DNA of 64,000 nucleotides from Reticulitermes lucifugus (GCA_026260175.1 JAKCWW010000040.1:26239-90238); one strand, 5' to 3'. Shown: positions 1 to 12,277, numbered from the stretch's first letter. Numbers and translations: made by a program. Notes: generated by a model from the sequence alone, not told the origin.

Positions 1-3000
1 TTTGTGGCAGACTATTGTTCACGTGCAAAACATTCCGGTGCGCTCTTCAAATAAAAGGGCGCTGGAGGTCACCAAACACAATCACGTTCCCGGAAACTAT
101 TTGTGCGTTCATTACGTCTGAGATACGTATCAGACCTACACACAGACACATAAAGCCTTTACGTGACAATTCCCACTCTATGTTGAAGCGTGGGCAGAAG
201 ACTGTAGGATAGTGGAAACGTACACAGAAAAGCAAAATTGCATTTTGGTATAAATCAGTCACTTGGGTTTGGTATTTCTTTGCGGCTTATTGAGTTTCAT
301 GTTTTTGGTTTTATCATTGACGCTGTTAATCGTATTATATGCCTTCGGAGGTTGGGCAATTAGTAAATAAAGGGTTTGAAGATGTGTGGCAGAAGACGGT
401 CGTAATATAACTTAAGGTACTATCCGAGTATGCGATTGCAGGGACTGGGTATAACCACGAAAAACCTCAACCACAATAACTGACTTCCAACCTCAGATTT
501 GAAACTGGAACCTCAAGAATAATTAGCAGAAGTAGTATAATTCGATCGAGACATTCGGTAAGTTATTTAGTTACCTTACGTTTAGTGCCATAACTCTGTT
601 ACGAATTGCGATAGGTTGTGCGGGTTCAAAAATGTGTAAACGTGTACATGACAGTGATACGTTCGAAACAAAGGGACCATTACATTAGTTATTCATCTAA
701 CGCATTTTAAAGAAGATCAGCATAAACATGAAACAATACAACCTTTAAATATTAAAATGAATCTACATTATAACAAACATTCAATTCTTACCTCACAAAG
801 AACACCGTTTGCTTCCATTCGAATGACCAATCAGCGAAGGGTGTATAGGGAATGAATCGCTGTTCACTGTTAAAACTCAACACTGTGAGAACAAGATGCA
901 GAGTTTTAGTGCTGAAAGTGGCGGTACATATATTAGCCACATACCTTTTAATCCTGCTTTTTTACTTTGTTTGTTTCATTTTGCCTCCCTTATCTGCTTC
1001 TATCCTTCTTTCTCCGTCTCTTCCTTATATATTTCATTCCCAGCGTCATTCTGGATATCAATATACTTCCCTATTCAGCTCACCATGTAGGTTTATAAAA
1101 TTCTTCCAGTTCATTTTGTTGTGGTCGTTGCTGTTGCTGGTCCCCCTCTCGTCTTTCTTTCCTTCTTTACATGCACCATTTTTCTGTGTATACTTTATAC
1201 ATTATTCTTCCTTTTGCATGTTCTTTATTTCCTCATAATATGCTGACGATTTTTTGTATCAGTCTTTCCAAAAAACATCGTTTCATCCTGCCACCAGGCA
1301 GCTTGCCCCTGGACGAGCTAGTTTTTCTTCAACGTCTTCTCAAGTTTCTCGGGGAATCTGTGTCACACTGAAGCGCTGAAACGAACAATGTTTCATCTTC
1401 CGCCTTTCTCACGCTCCACCTTCCTACATGTTTAAGTCTGCCGCAAACCAACAAATCTTATATGCATTTAACAGCTGGGCCTTACATCGTGCTTTCTACC
1501 CTTCACCAATAAGGTAATTAACCCTTTGCTCCCGCCATGTTATTCCTTCCTTCTTTCCCTGCGTTCTCCGTACGTGAAGCGCGATACTTCACCATAATTT
1601 TGTCTGCTTTCTACTTCAGTTTCGTTTGCATTTGCTTCGTCTCACTTGCTCTGCCTCCACTGATGTACGTCTGCTGTTTCATAAGCCAAACTGGAGGGTG
1701 TCACAGTAGGCCACGATTATTATAACAAAGAACGAGCTATAATTCGTTGTTTCCCTTATAAAATACAGTAATCAAAATGTGGTTAATTACGCGTATGTTT
1801 TCCGCGTATTATTTGAACAGAATGACAAATTATGTCAATAGGCAGACCCCTTTCAAGATTAATTGACATTACGAAAGAGCGTGAAAAAAATAGTGAAAGT
1901 TTTTTGAACTGAAGATTCTCTCATTCATCTCCAAAAGATAGGCTTAGGCGAACTATCCGATTGTCCTTAGAATTTACTAAAAGCTGCTTCTTACACTCGT
2001 AGCTGGTGATATATTTTTTTTAAATTTCTGTGTATGTTCTGTACACTGGACAAGCCTTAATACTCTCAGCAGATAAATAAGAACAAGATATGCAACTTTT
2101 AAAATTGAATAATATTTATTACAAGGATTCCGTCTTCATCGTGTGTTCCTAAAATGTACTCTGAAAGCAGAGGAATTTTGAAGGGGAAACCGTTGCATCT
2201 AACTAGCAAAGGATGAAAGAAAATTCGTCCCGGCTAACGTCGAATACTACGACAAAATGGTTTAACCAGAGGGAAGGAAAGGCGTGGGTATGCGTCCGCC
2301 CCAAGCAGCAGAGTGCAAGGGACGGCAAATTAAATATTTTAAATCACAAAAGCTGATGTCATGCACTCAACGACTTTTCAATTACTGAGCCGCATAAAAT
2401 AAATTTCACTAAACGACTGCGATTCTTAAAATTACAATATTTCTTAGGGGCAGCCATTGTGATTACGCGATCAGAGAGCGTAAATAACCTAACTATGCTA
2501 CTGCTATAATGTACACAATACTTAAAACTAGAAGCGTGATCTACGATTCCCCGGTGGACTACATGTGCTTTCCAAATGCTGTATTACGTATTTTAAACAC
2601 CTCGTTGATATTCACTTTAATTTATATACTAGTTTGCGAAATGTCCACATTATCAAGAAGTGTTTCAAATAAGAGTCTTAGGCATCGTTGAACTCCACAC
2701 AGCGTCCAAGCTAATGTGCGTCTTTTGTAACATGAATAGATTCTTTAGAAGGATTTAATGATTCCAGCAATGCTCATGCAACATAGGAATTACAATGAAT
2801 ACTAGTGAAGAATCATGTTGAAATTCAATGGGAAATAATATCCTTGCATTTCCGCCCTTTTTTATGGCTTTTATACCTTGACCTTCCACTCTCCGGGTTC
2901 GAATCTAGGTTGTATTACCGATTATCCTCAGTTTTTATCGTCGTTTCATAAGACACCAATAGGTAAATATGAAAGAGTAACTCGACTTTGTCACGGCCTC

Positions 3001-3210
3001 TTTCCTCAAAATCTCTTTAAATTTCTCTCACAGTAGTCATCCCATCCTTCGACACTATGTAGTCTAAGATACTGACATCGTAATAAATATGCAATAAGCA
3101 AAATAAGCAATTTCAAGATCTGAATGTAAAAATAAAGGAGAAGAGTTTTATCCACTTGATGACCGTTATCTCGCTGTGTTTTCGATATCAACAAATAAAT
3201 AGTAGAATTT
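1..3210. other. Unique AT-rich DNA, no gene seen
   Basis: No coding region, RNA gene or recognised repeat. Bases 930-1240 are pyrimidine-rich on the plus strand, which explains the hydrophobic open frame there as composition rather than coding. A box-B-like GGTTCGAATC occurs near 2893 without a matching tRNA body. Confidence 0.6.
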
Positions 3211-3438
3211 TCAGTCCAACACAGCTGTATATTTATTATGGTCTAGCTACATGTTTCGGTCCCTTTTTTGGACCATGATCAGGTTGTTGTATACAAACAG
3301 AAAGTAATATAAAGTATATATTATTGTGTACGCTTTTGACTATTTTATAAGTACTTATACATTAGCGTAATGATGGTCCACAAAAGGGACCGAAACATGT
3401 AGCTAAACCATAATAAATATACAGCTGTGTTGGACTGA
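3211..3438. mobile_element. Penelope-type terminal sequence as inverted pair with hammerhead-like motifs
   Basis: The two arms (3211-3283 and 3366-3438) are near-perfect inverted copies that begin TCAGTCCAACACAGCTG and end TGTGTTGGACTGA, separated by about 80 bases of AT-rich spacer. Each arm contains GGTCC, a loop, GGACC, then GAAACATGTAGC. Read outward from the spacer, the left arm (minus strand) has CTGATCA before the hairpin and the right arm (plus strand) has GTAATGA, both close to the hammerhead core CTGANGA. The ACATGT after GAA is self-complementary, as expected for a minimal stem III that works as a dimer. The left arm has lost the invariant G8 and the right arm C3 and G5, so neither should cleave now. 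A simple foldback element without ribozyme ancestry is the alternative. Confidence 0.65.
3364..3411 (+). ncRNA. Hammerhead-like motif, right arm (decayed)
   Basis: The core is at 3367-3373 (GTAATGA instead of CTGANGA). It is followed by an extra T at 3374, stem II GGTCC/GGACC (3375-3379 with 3387-3391), GAA at 3392-3394 and minimal stem III 3395-3400. The predicted cleavage site would follow A3401. Loss of C3 and G5 makes it inactive by known hammerhead rules. Confidence 0.45.
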
Positions 3439-6400
3439 ACATTCGGTGATTTATTGGCTGAAAGTTGCTTCTTTAGAACACTTAATTTGTACACCAGTTA
3501 AGAGCCTCAAGTGGCCTTCTGTAAAAGATAAACCTTAAGTTTATGAATGACATACAACAATACGGCTGACAATATTAAAAAGGAATTGTTGTTATTTACA
3601 ATGACCATAGAATGTATCCATATGAATGTAAAAGTTAATTAAATACAACACAGCAGTTACAAGAAGTCAGTAAGAGTTCATCAAAGACATGGGATACAAA
3701 AAATGTGCCATTTGGTTAAAGGATTAAGGCAAAAGTCGAAGAAGAATGGGGGCAATAACTAATTCAGTGTAAAACATCTGTCGTGCGTGAAACCTTCTCA
3801 CACATCGTACTTGCAAGGAAATTAATTTTCCTGATACGAACCTATTTCAATTCTGTTCCATTAACGTTAAATTTCGAAGACTGTGGGACATAGGTTTCAC
3901 GCAGTTTTCGTTACTGTTTTTTAAAAATAAAAGTATTTAAATGCATACTAAACGGGAAAAGGGGAAAAGTAAAATTCTAAAAGAAATGAGAATGGAAATC
4001 AAAAACAAAGGGAAAGGTGAATTATAAAATTCATAAGAGAAAGGGAGAAAACTTTATAGGACACGAACTTTCGTCAAAACCGGGAAACCACCGTGAAAAG
4101 CAAAAGCGGAAGAAAGAGATTATGAAGTAGAGGAAAGTTTTCTTTATAGAAAGTCATTTTCTAGAAGTCACTTAAGCAATTACTAAAATGAGTCTTTCGA
4201 ACCAAGTACATTAACTGCTTCAAAATTGTCACTAAAATTGTTTATTAAATATATCTAAAAAAAGATTAAACATTTCCGGATAAACTAAAGGAATCATAGT
4301 TTTTCACTTTTTTATGACTCACAGCACACAATGCTTTCAAGTGCCTACTATTATCTTGTTCCTTTCTCCAAGCAAAAAGATGTTATGGCTAAAATAACCC
4401 ATTATATTATTACACTGTATGTTCGAAATACCGTAGGTCATATTTCACATTGGCACTTTTCCTATACTACATTCCCCGAGTACTCATTAAGGAGAAAGGG
4501 GCCAGTTAAATGTGCACCAAGAGCTTAATTATGTGATATGCAGTTCTGAGGTTACACTGCTTTTAGTGACAGACTTGGGAAATTTTCTTCTAAGCCATAA
4601 CAACTATGAAGGCTCTGGGGCCTATCCAACCTCATTTGAAATGGTTAATGGTAACTGCTTAGAAAGATTATAGTGATAAATCTACCTGTGACGTACTTTC
4701 TAGACTCATTTCGTCCATCAAATGATTTGAAGTTTATAAATGTCAAGGGATTAAAATATATCTAAATCGTTTGCTTAATGGACAGCAGGTGTATTAAGCT
4801 TACTGACTGTGAAATTATGTAATAATGTTGATACACCTTTCTTGGAATTCATTCTGTACAGGTATCTTGAGCAGAGGAAACCAAGTTATCAGAAACCATA
4901 ATTGGAGGATACGACCGATGCAGACAGACAGAAAAACAAACAAGCTGACATTTACGACAACATGTGGGAGAACCTCCCTCCTGTTCTTATGCAACAAGGC
5001 TGTTAAGTGAGTTGTTTCTGGTTAACTATGGTTTTTCCCCCTTTGATAATTATTTTCATCCTTTTTTTAATTGTTATTGTGCGCCTAAAGACTGCATCCA
5101 TTATTGAAAACCAGTTACGTAATTATGCATCCCTAAGCCATTCTGAATATGTAACGTATCAAGGTGAGGATTCATCTAACGACGCTCAGCATCTTCTGTA
5201 AATTACTAAACAACAATTGTATCTTTCTCTAAAATGAATCCATACATCAACTTGTTTCTCAAGCTAAGAAAGCAAACTTGGAATTTCTCCATCGATCCTC
5301 CCACCCTTCCAAACATTTCCATATTTTCCGTCTCTACGTTTCACTAGATTGTACAATTCTCCTTCATAGAGTTTTCCCCACTACTGCTTTCATTTATCTT
5401 TGCTTTCTTGTTATTCTGTCACTTTTATTTTTCTTGCTTTCTCACTTTACTCCACCCCCCCATTACTTCAGCGTCTTTTTCTCCCCCTCTCCGGGGAGAT
5501 AAAAGCATCACAAATTAGAAGCCTAGCGACAGTAAAGGATCCTTGCAAAACAAGAGCTTAATTCTTGCTGCGTGCTGCCTACACTTGCAACACAATTCGA
5601 TGGCAAGTTGAATCGCAGCCAAAAGGGATATTTCTGCACCAGTTTTATTAAGTCGATATAGAATCTGTCTGTGGTGGCTTCTAACATTTTTGTGCCAGTT
5701 ATCCACTGTAAGAGTTCTCTTATAATGAACGACAGGTTCAAATATTCCACTCACTGCAACTGACACAACTCCATCCCAGAATTAGTCGTCCTTATTTGCT
5801 AAGTGTGAAAATATTCCCAACATTTTTGACATTTTAGAAAATAAAACATATCCACAAATTATAGTCTTCATCAATATGACGATGATGATAACAATAATGA
5901 CAACAATTTATTTATTATTAAATCTGAATAAGTCTATCAGATTAACAGCACAAATAAAAACCAACACACACAAAAAAGCAGTTATTTGTTAGACAGAACT
6001 TGCTCCAACAGCCCAATAATACCATTATGATGAACACGTAATTTGATAAAAATATCAATATATTTACAAACTGCATTAGCAGCAGTTACACATCTAGCAG
6101 AGGGATAATTATTGCAGGAAACATTCACAATATGAAAATTCAATTTATTTTCAGCAAAAACAAGATGGCCGATTTTTTTTCACGAATGGAGGGACAATAT
6201 TTTTAGTTACTCAAAACCTTACACATAGTAAAAATCAAGGAAAACACAGTAAAAGTGCAAAAAAAGGCAGTAACTTAAAGTAACTGAGAAAATATGTAAT
6301 AATTTTAATGAACAACACTAATTTTCGAACCAGTAAACACTCATAGATCTTTAACGGCTTCAGTACGGGTTACAGGGGAATTATAAAAACCATAATCTTG

Positions 6401-6735
6401 AAAAATAAGTTAGTTTCCTTCAATAAAATCCGTAATTTGACTAACATTGGACCGCATGAAATTAGCAGCGCAAACATCTCGTATATAATATCAGTATCAG
6501 ATTGCAACTTTGTACAAAAGTTAGAAGACTTAGGAGCAAAAGAAAGTTTTATGTCAGTGAGAAGAAGACATATAGAATATTTAATTACGTTGCGCCCTTA
6601 CTTATGAATAAACTGAAAACGAGAGGAACAGAACAGATCTTTGTGGAACACCAAAACATACCGCGAAAGGGAACAAAGAGTTGCAGAATTTCGGAGATGG
6701 GATTATGAAGGTGACGGTCGTAACAAGAATAATGG
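3439..6735. other. Unique AT-rich DNA
   Basis: No gene or repeat family recognised. Bases 5280-5500 are pyrimidine-rich and 3960-4140 purine-rich. Short runs of GAT/AAT triplets occur near 5878-5915. Confidence 0.55.
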
Positions 6736-6791
6736 TACTACTACTCTACTACTACTACTACTACTACTACTACTGCTACTACTACTACTAC
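6736..6791 (+). repeat. (CTA)n microsatellite
   Basis: About 18 CTA triplets with two interruptions (TCTACT near 6745 and a GCT near 6774), followed at once by AAATAGTAGTAAT, which is partly complementary and could fold back. Confidence 0.9.
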
Positions 6792-7280
6792 AAATAGTAG
6801 TAATATAACGCTGTTTTTACAAGCAAACAAATATACACGCACTATTTGTGCTTTTATACATCTTCAGAAGATTTACAGTTTCACATATTTTAATACATTT
6901 ATTTTCAAACCGTAATCCAAGAGTTTACATTTTTAATAACGCTACGAACTTACAGAGCGTTTAATTGTTGTTTGTGAATAATATCCCTTTCATCCATGTG
7001 TATTTTTGTAATATTACAGATTCTAAATTTCGTGCCATCCGTTGTGTTGGAAACGTAGGGAATACTGATAAATAACAAAATTTAATTCCATGGGGATAAG
7101 AAGTCGCCAGCTTACATCTTTAATCCGCAACACATAACTACAAGGATGAAATATCAAAAACAGAATATTACGATGACATTTCATTCACATAAGATGGTCG
7201 CCATACAGCAGGAGCACCAGAATTGAATCGCAGGCGACACAGATATTAATTTACATGTGAAAGTTTACTCACATGAAGAT

Positions 7281-7559
7281 ATTTTTTTTTGTGAAGGGCC
7301 CCGCAGCAGATGCTACGAACGCACCGCAGCCTTGAGGCTTATTGTGCAACCCTGTGATGAAGATGATTAGTTTTTTTCATTTAACAAGTAATGGAGCAAC
7401 GGTGGAAAGAAACTAACAGAGGAAAACAGAAGTACTCAGGGAAAAACCTGTCCCAGTGCCACTTTGTCCACCACAAATCCCACATGGACTGACCTGGGAT
7501 CGAACACGGTCCTCCGCAGTGGGAGGCCGGCGACTAACCGCCTGAGCCATGGCACGGCC
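7281..7559 (-). mobile_element. SINE-A, tRNA-derived, full-length copy
   Basis: On the minus strand the element starts at 7559 with a tRNA-like head: box A resembles TGGCTCAGGCGG and box B resembles GTTCGATCCC. The body contains a block reading ATGTGGGATTTGTGG then CACTGGGACAGG, and the copy ends in a T-run on the plus strand (7282-7290), i.e. a short A tail. The same body occurs at 31532-31820 and 55859-56136. A six-base GATATT flanks both ends and may be a short target duplication. It is noncoding, expected to be transcribed by RNA polymerase III and copied by a partner LINE. Confidence 0.88.
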
Positions 7560-7967
7560 TTCGATATTATCAAATTTTCGCTTTTAATGTTAGGCTAAAA
7601 AACCGGTCATTACATAAAACCACATTTTTCTCACGAAACGTAAATTTTATTGACATGGTATAAATATATATATATATATTACGTCATAACTTACATTAAT
7701 GGGTTTTAACATTTCATGGCGTTATACGACACTATCCCCAGACGAAATCACTTTTAATTTGCAGATGAATCTGCCTTCACATGGCACTGACAAAAAGTAA
7801 CACGTTCCTCAAATTATTTGACTTTAAATTTACGCTATATTTAGGGGTCACACTCCGAATATGTCGAATTTCTTTCGCACGACTGGAATTTAATCTTCAC
7901 GCTGTCTCAAAACGTCATGGACTTCACATGACACGGTTCCAATAAGATATCACATTTCTCTTAAACG

Positions 7968-8190
7968 CCGGCTTGTCGCAGCAGAGGCCCTAGTTCTATC
8001 TCAGTGCAGTCCATATGGGATTTGTGGAGAAATAAGTGTCACTGGGACAGGTTTTCCTCGGTTTTTTCGATATTCCCTTACTAATAATCATTCAGCCAAT
8101 GTTCCATATTCATATTCATTCATCCATTATCGCCAACGTATGATCTAGCCGCTGAAAGCATCGGTGCTAAACAAACCACACAGCATTCAC
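7968..8190 (+). mobile_element. SINE related to SINE-A with a different tail
   Basis: On the plus strand, CAGTCCATATGGGATTTGTG and CACTGGGACAGG match the central body of SINE-A. The 5' head is eroded (CGCCGGCTTGTCGCAGCAG). The tail differs: it runs through GATCTAGCCGCTGAAAGC to GGTGCTAAACAAACC, resembling the AAATAA(C)CA-ending 3' tails of other animal SINEs. It therefore looks like a relative that shares only the middle domain. Confidence 0.6.
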
Positions 8191-9000
8191 ACTACTACAC
8201 ACGACTTTCTTTAAACATGACGGTGTACTAGCATGACAAGATATTCATATGATAACACATTTAATTTGCATGACCTAAATTAAATGAGCATGGTAGTCAC
8301 AAGTCGTGATATTCCGTCACATAATTTAATTTAATATTGCATAGCATTTAATGACTGGATCCTAATGCGTATCATATTTTCCACACAGTGCTTGATTTGA
8401 ACATGAAATATCATAATATAACACAATCCTCACGTTCTTTCACATGTCTCTTCTATTCCTTCATTCTGACATATGATGTATACCTTTATTCTGACACACG
8501 ACATGCCATTATTCTTACCTTACATCAAACTTTACCTCCCATACTTTGAGAGTAACATGACAGTCCTCAGACGACGTCACATTTTCATGATACAGCTTGA
8601 TTTTCACATAACACACCCCAAAATAACATGGCCTATTCATTAAGTAGTAATTTTCAATATATCGATTTTCATATGATAAATCGTAATATGACACGGATTA
8701 AATACAACGCTTTTTTAGTACTGCACATGTATCACATAATTTGATCTTCAGTCTGCATGACAGCTTTTCTACACTGCATGCATTTCACATTACGTACGTT
8801 TCGAATGTACCCACGACATAACGCAGAATTCACACAAATGACAACACTGCACGATGTTATGCAAGGATTACGTAAAGTCACATGCAACACTGGACATTTA
8901 ATACATATATTGACATGCAGTAAACAAGGCTTATAGCAGTCTACATCAATCTGGAAAATGGTCAGTAGAACAAACAATTACTCAGACATTTCATTCTGCC

Positions 9001-10364
9001 TCACATTTGGACAGGGTAATTCAAAGTGGCGCCTTCTTTTCTTGCACATTTTCCTACTTGCAGTGTAAAAAGTAACTTTCTTGAGATACTAGATTATAAT
9101 GCGCGCATATTAATATTTTCTGCGGATAGTGTTACAGTGCATATGTATTCAATGGATTATACTTCAACTACCTTCTCTCTCTTGTTTCACATTTCATAAC
9201 ACTATGACCTAAGCAGGGATTAACAGAAGGGGCGGACATATGAAGGACGAGCCATGAGACAAACACTGATTATTTTTATAACACAAGAATATGTCTGAAT
9301 TTCTAAAATTAGGGACTTTTTCAAAGGAAACATAAATGGTTAAAAGGGGATATTTCAGCCGTAATACTTTACTTCTTAGACACTCAGTTTCAATAAAGTT
9401 TTGGGCAATATATAAGAGTACATAATGATATAATCGAAAAGCCTAGAGCTCATAAAGTTTGACTGCTTATAACAAAAGACGTGAGTACCTTAATAATTTG
9501 CAGTCTTCAGCGTGTAATTTTACACAATAATTTAGCTTAAAATCTGAAAGGTTTCTAACATTTGGGAAATCCAGGAATAGATTGAAAAATAACACTACAG
9601 TACATTTGCAAGTTCAACCTTATGGTGCAATATACATTCAGATTCTCCAGAATAGGGTCCAGCGAAGAACAATTCTGGTAAATTATTTAAGCTTCAGATT
9701 CCATAAAATTCCGCAAACCTCTAGACTACATGAGCGAATCTCATATTACCTAGAAGCAGTTTCTCCACTAAGCGTTTATTATTATTATTATTATTATTAT
9801 TGGTTTTAAGAAAGTATTACTAGATGGAAAATACGGCCATAAGAACATGGCTTTCTTTCTGGTGAGGATGATAATTTACGGAATTACTCAAGACTTTAGT
9901 TATAAACAATGGCATTTCAGAAGTCACGTTCTTTAAAAACAAACATCTGACGATGAGTTACCACGAGGAAGAAAGAATTACCATACGACACAGAAATGAC
10001 TGCGTGCATTGGTCTCTGGAAATCTGAAAACAAGGAACGTTAGTGTTACACTGTGTCATTAAGTTCGAGCTTCACCTATCCAAACTCTTGGTCTCCCGAG
10101 ATTCGCTCCATCAGATACAAAACCTCGGCTTCTCTGTGTCTGGCCACATTACCTAACATACGTAATGATGTGAAGCGTCTCCACAAGGGATTGAACAGAG
10201 TTCTGCCCACAAATTTTGTTTTGTGTTATTAAATTTTATTCATATGCTTGTGAGTACTGGATTTACGTTTGTTGCAGTATATTTCAGCTGACACAGATGT
10301 ACAGGCACGAACAAGATTGGTGTAACTAATGGTTCTTCATTACGCAATTTTAACGACTGAAGAA
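9001..10364. other. Unique AT-rich DNA with (TTA)n
   Basis: No gene recognised. A (TTA)n microsatellite lies at 9776-9801. The open frame at 9582-9809 contains a weak LINE-like phrase (QNRVQRR) but is too short to classify. Confidence 0.5.
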
Positions 10365-10725
10365 GCAATTTTGAAATGAGGTGTTGGAGACGAATGGAGA
10401 AGATCAGTTGGACCGATCGTGTGAGAAATGAAGAAGTATTACACAGAGTCAAGGAGGATAGGAATATCATACATACAATAAAAGAAGAAAGGCTAACTGG
10501 ATTGGTCACATCTTGCATAGAAACTGCATTCTAAAACACGTGATTGAAGGAAAGTTAGAATGAAGGATAAAAATGACGGGAATACGAGGAATAAGACGTA
10601 AGCAGCTACTGGATGACCTTAAGGAAATTGAAAGAGGAAGCATTACATCGCACCCTGTGGAGAACCACCTTTGGAAGAGTCTACGGACGTGTCGTAAGAC
10701 AGACTACAGAATGAATGAATGAAGA
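10365..10725 (+). pseudogene. LINE (non-LTR) C-terminal relic
   Basis: In two plus-strand frames this reads as the region downstream of the reverse transcriptase of an insect non-LTR retrotransposon. From about 10380 one frame gives CWRRMEKISWTDRVRNEEVL. After a frameshift near 10480 another gives KANWIGHILHRNCILKHVI and later RRKQLLDDLKE. A stop (TGA) interrupts it after VIEGKLE near 10560. The phrases WxxRVRNEEVL and NWIGHILxRN are, to my knowledge, typical of this retroelement group. No upstream RT or endonuclease domain is visible, so the copy is 5' truncated and dead. Confidence 0.8.
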
Positions 10726-11285
10726 AGTAATAATTTTACGGAGCATAAAGTGTCCGACTCAGGAAAGGCTTAAGCATTTTACTGTATGCACCACATTCCG
10801 AGTTCCTGAATCTATATTGTGAACTCTTTCTCCGGAGGCACTCTGACAGTTAAGGTGACTTACCAAATGCAAGGATCAGAATAATTTCTTATGTACCTCC
10901 ACACCCTCTACAAATTCTAGTAGTAGAGTGCTTAGACAAGTGAAAGCTGTCCACACGGCGACTGACGGTAGTGCATGAATCGAATTACCGGGGTCATTAA
11001 TCATAACGGCAGCAGCTGTCAAGTATAAAAGCTGTTCAACGGAATAACACTTAGCGACAGGCGGTGATATCAGTATCTCCTATCTCTGATTGTTCAGTAA
11101 ATATGGTAAGATAAAATGATTGGAGGTTTACCCAATTCCCATTCGTTGTATAAATACACACAAACGTTATAGAACAATAATTACATCACAATCTCCCTTT
11201 TCTAAACTGAAAAGAACTTTGCGAAAAGACGCTGTCAGTTGCGTTGTTATTGACGAACTACTTAATGCTTTCCGTGATTTCAGGA
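10726..11285. other. Unique DNA
   Basis: No gene seen. A TATAAAAG box at 11024 lies upstream of a TCAGT at about 11070, but the roughly 45-base spacing is longer than usual for an insect core promoter and no open frame follows. Confidence 0.45.
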
Positions 11286-11456
11286 TTCCACCCTGATGTT
11301 GATGGGATCTACGCCCTTCTGGGATAATACGCAGTGTCGAGTGATAATCCGTTACCGACGTTTCGGGACAACATATCGGTCCCATCTTCAAGGGTCACCG
11401 ATACGTTGTCCCGAAACGTCCGTAAAGGATTACCACTCGACGCTGCGTAATACCTG
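11286..11456. mobile_element. Second Penelope-type inverted pair with hammerhead-like motif
   Basis: The minus-strand copy (about 11391 down to 11290) and a shorter plus-strand copy (11392-11456) meet head to head. The pair shares CCGATACGTTGTCCCGAAAC, ATTACCACTCGACGCTGCG (on the right) and its complement on the left, with about 15% mismatches. The right copy has lost the 5' half of the core hairpin. A third, single copy of the same sequence is at 62563-62667. No reverse transcriptase is associated. Confidence 0.65.
11348..11396 (-). ncRNA. Hammerhead-like motif (C3 changed to U)
   Basis: Read on the minus strand: core TTGAAGA (complement of 11385-11391), an extra U (11384), stem II GGGAC/GUCCC (11379-11383 with 11365-11369), GAA (11362-11364), a minimal stem III ACGU (11358-11361) and C17 at 11357, giving a GUC cleavage triplet. 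The only core change is C3 to U, which would leave a G8-U3 wobble, so weak activity cannot be excluded from sequence. Confidence 0.5.
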
Positions 11457-11699
11457 AAGCTTACTTACTTCTGTGAGATTTGAAGTTTTCACGACTCCGA
11501 CTATAAAAATTAAGTTATTATGAGATGTGACGTCATGCAATCTGGTAAAAGAGTACAGCTTCCATTATCTAGCAGCAAACACAGCGCCACATATCAGAAC
11601 AAAACAAGAATGCAAATGGTGAACTCTGTGGCGTACTACACAGAATTAACCAAGGCTTTCCTATTGTTAAAAGTGCCATGTGCTTTCGCGGCACACGCT

Positions 11700-12260
11700 T
11701 AAATGACATTTCATTTACACTTCCCGCGCCGGTTTAACAAAACTCATACGTTCTCAACAGCATTATTAGCAAATCGCTTATACGGAATTTCACCCAAATC
11801 GGCCAATGAATGTGAAAATTACGGATAGAAATTAATTTACACCGTTAAGTAAAATATGTCCTCCTCCGAACCAATATTTACGCAGCTAAAATCACTCAAT
11901 AAATTACTGTCGACATCTCATGTACCGCATATTATCCAAATCGGACGGAACGTGTACAAGAAAATCGTATAAAATTTCACTGAGGTCCTCAAGTAAAGTA
12001 CGTCTGTCACTAAATCGATCTTCAAGGAAGTCTCAGCTGCTCCTCAATAGCATAACGTGGCGCCCTTCAATATCGAAGTTCATCAAAAAACTCAAAGACG
12101 TCTGGACATTATGCGTCGAGATTCAATAGCTCCCTCAAGTAAATTATGTCTGCCACTGATCTAATTTCAGCACATTTCATCTTCGCTTTACAATTTTCTG
12201 TAAATAACTCCTAAACCGAATTTGATTAAAATCCGACCAACGGTCTGGTTTTTGACACAA
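11700..12260. repeat. Degenerate tandem repeat, period about 145 bp
   Basis: CCTCAAGTAAAGTACGTCTG (about 11988) recurs as CCTCAAGTAAATTATGTCTG (about 12134) and more weakly as CGTTAAGTAAAATATGTCC (about 11843), 145-147 bases apart. A second marker behaves the same way: AAATCGG at 11795 and 11938 and AAATCCG at about 12228, i.e. intervals of 143 and 290. Four eroded units are implied. Confidence 0.6.
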
Positions 12261-12277
12261 ACTCACGGCCGGAGATT

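Larger units (their letters stand above)
7160..8990. repeat. Region rich in CACAT/CATGA words (degenerate short repeat?)
   Basis: Outside the SINE copies this stretch uses TCACAT, ACATGAC and ATATGA far more often than its neighbours, for example near 7776, 7925, 7951, 8216, 8232, 8273, 8318, 8441, 8556, 8578, 8605, 8735, 8757, 8786 and 8879. Local spacings are often 15-30 bases. It may be an eroded minisatellite; no clean unit survives by eye. Confidence 0.35.

Noticed and set aside
852-1238. 128-codon hydrophobic open frame, apparently membrane protein-like
   Set aside because: Plus strand is pyrimidine-rich, which yields Leu/Phe/Ser-rich frames by composition; two frames are open at once and no start context or homologue is evident.
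2889-2905. Box-B-like GGGTTCGAATCTAGG as a tRNA gene
   Set aside because: No acceptor, D or anticodon stem can be formed from the preceding 60 bases.
11024-11075. TATAAAAG with downstream TCAGT as a core promoter
   Set aside because: Spacing of about 45 bases is too long and no transcript unit or open frame follows.
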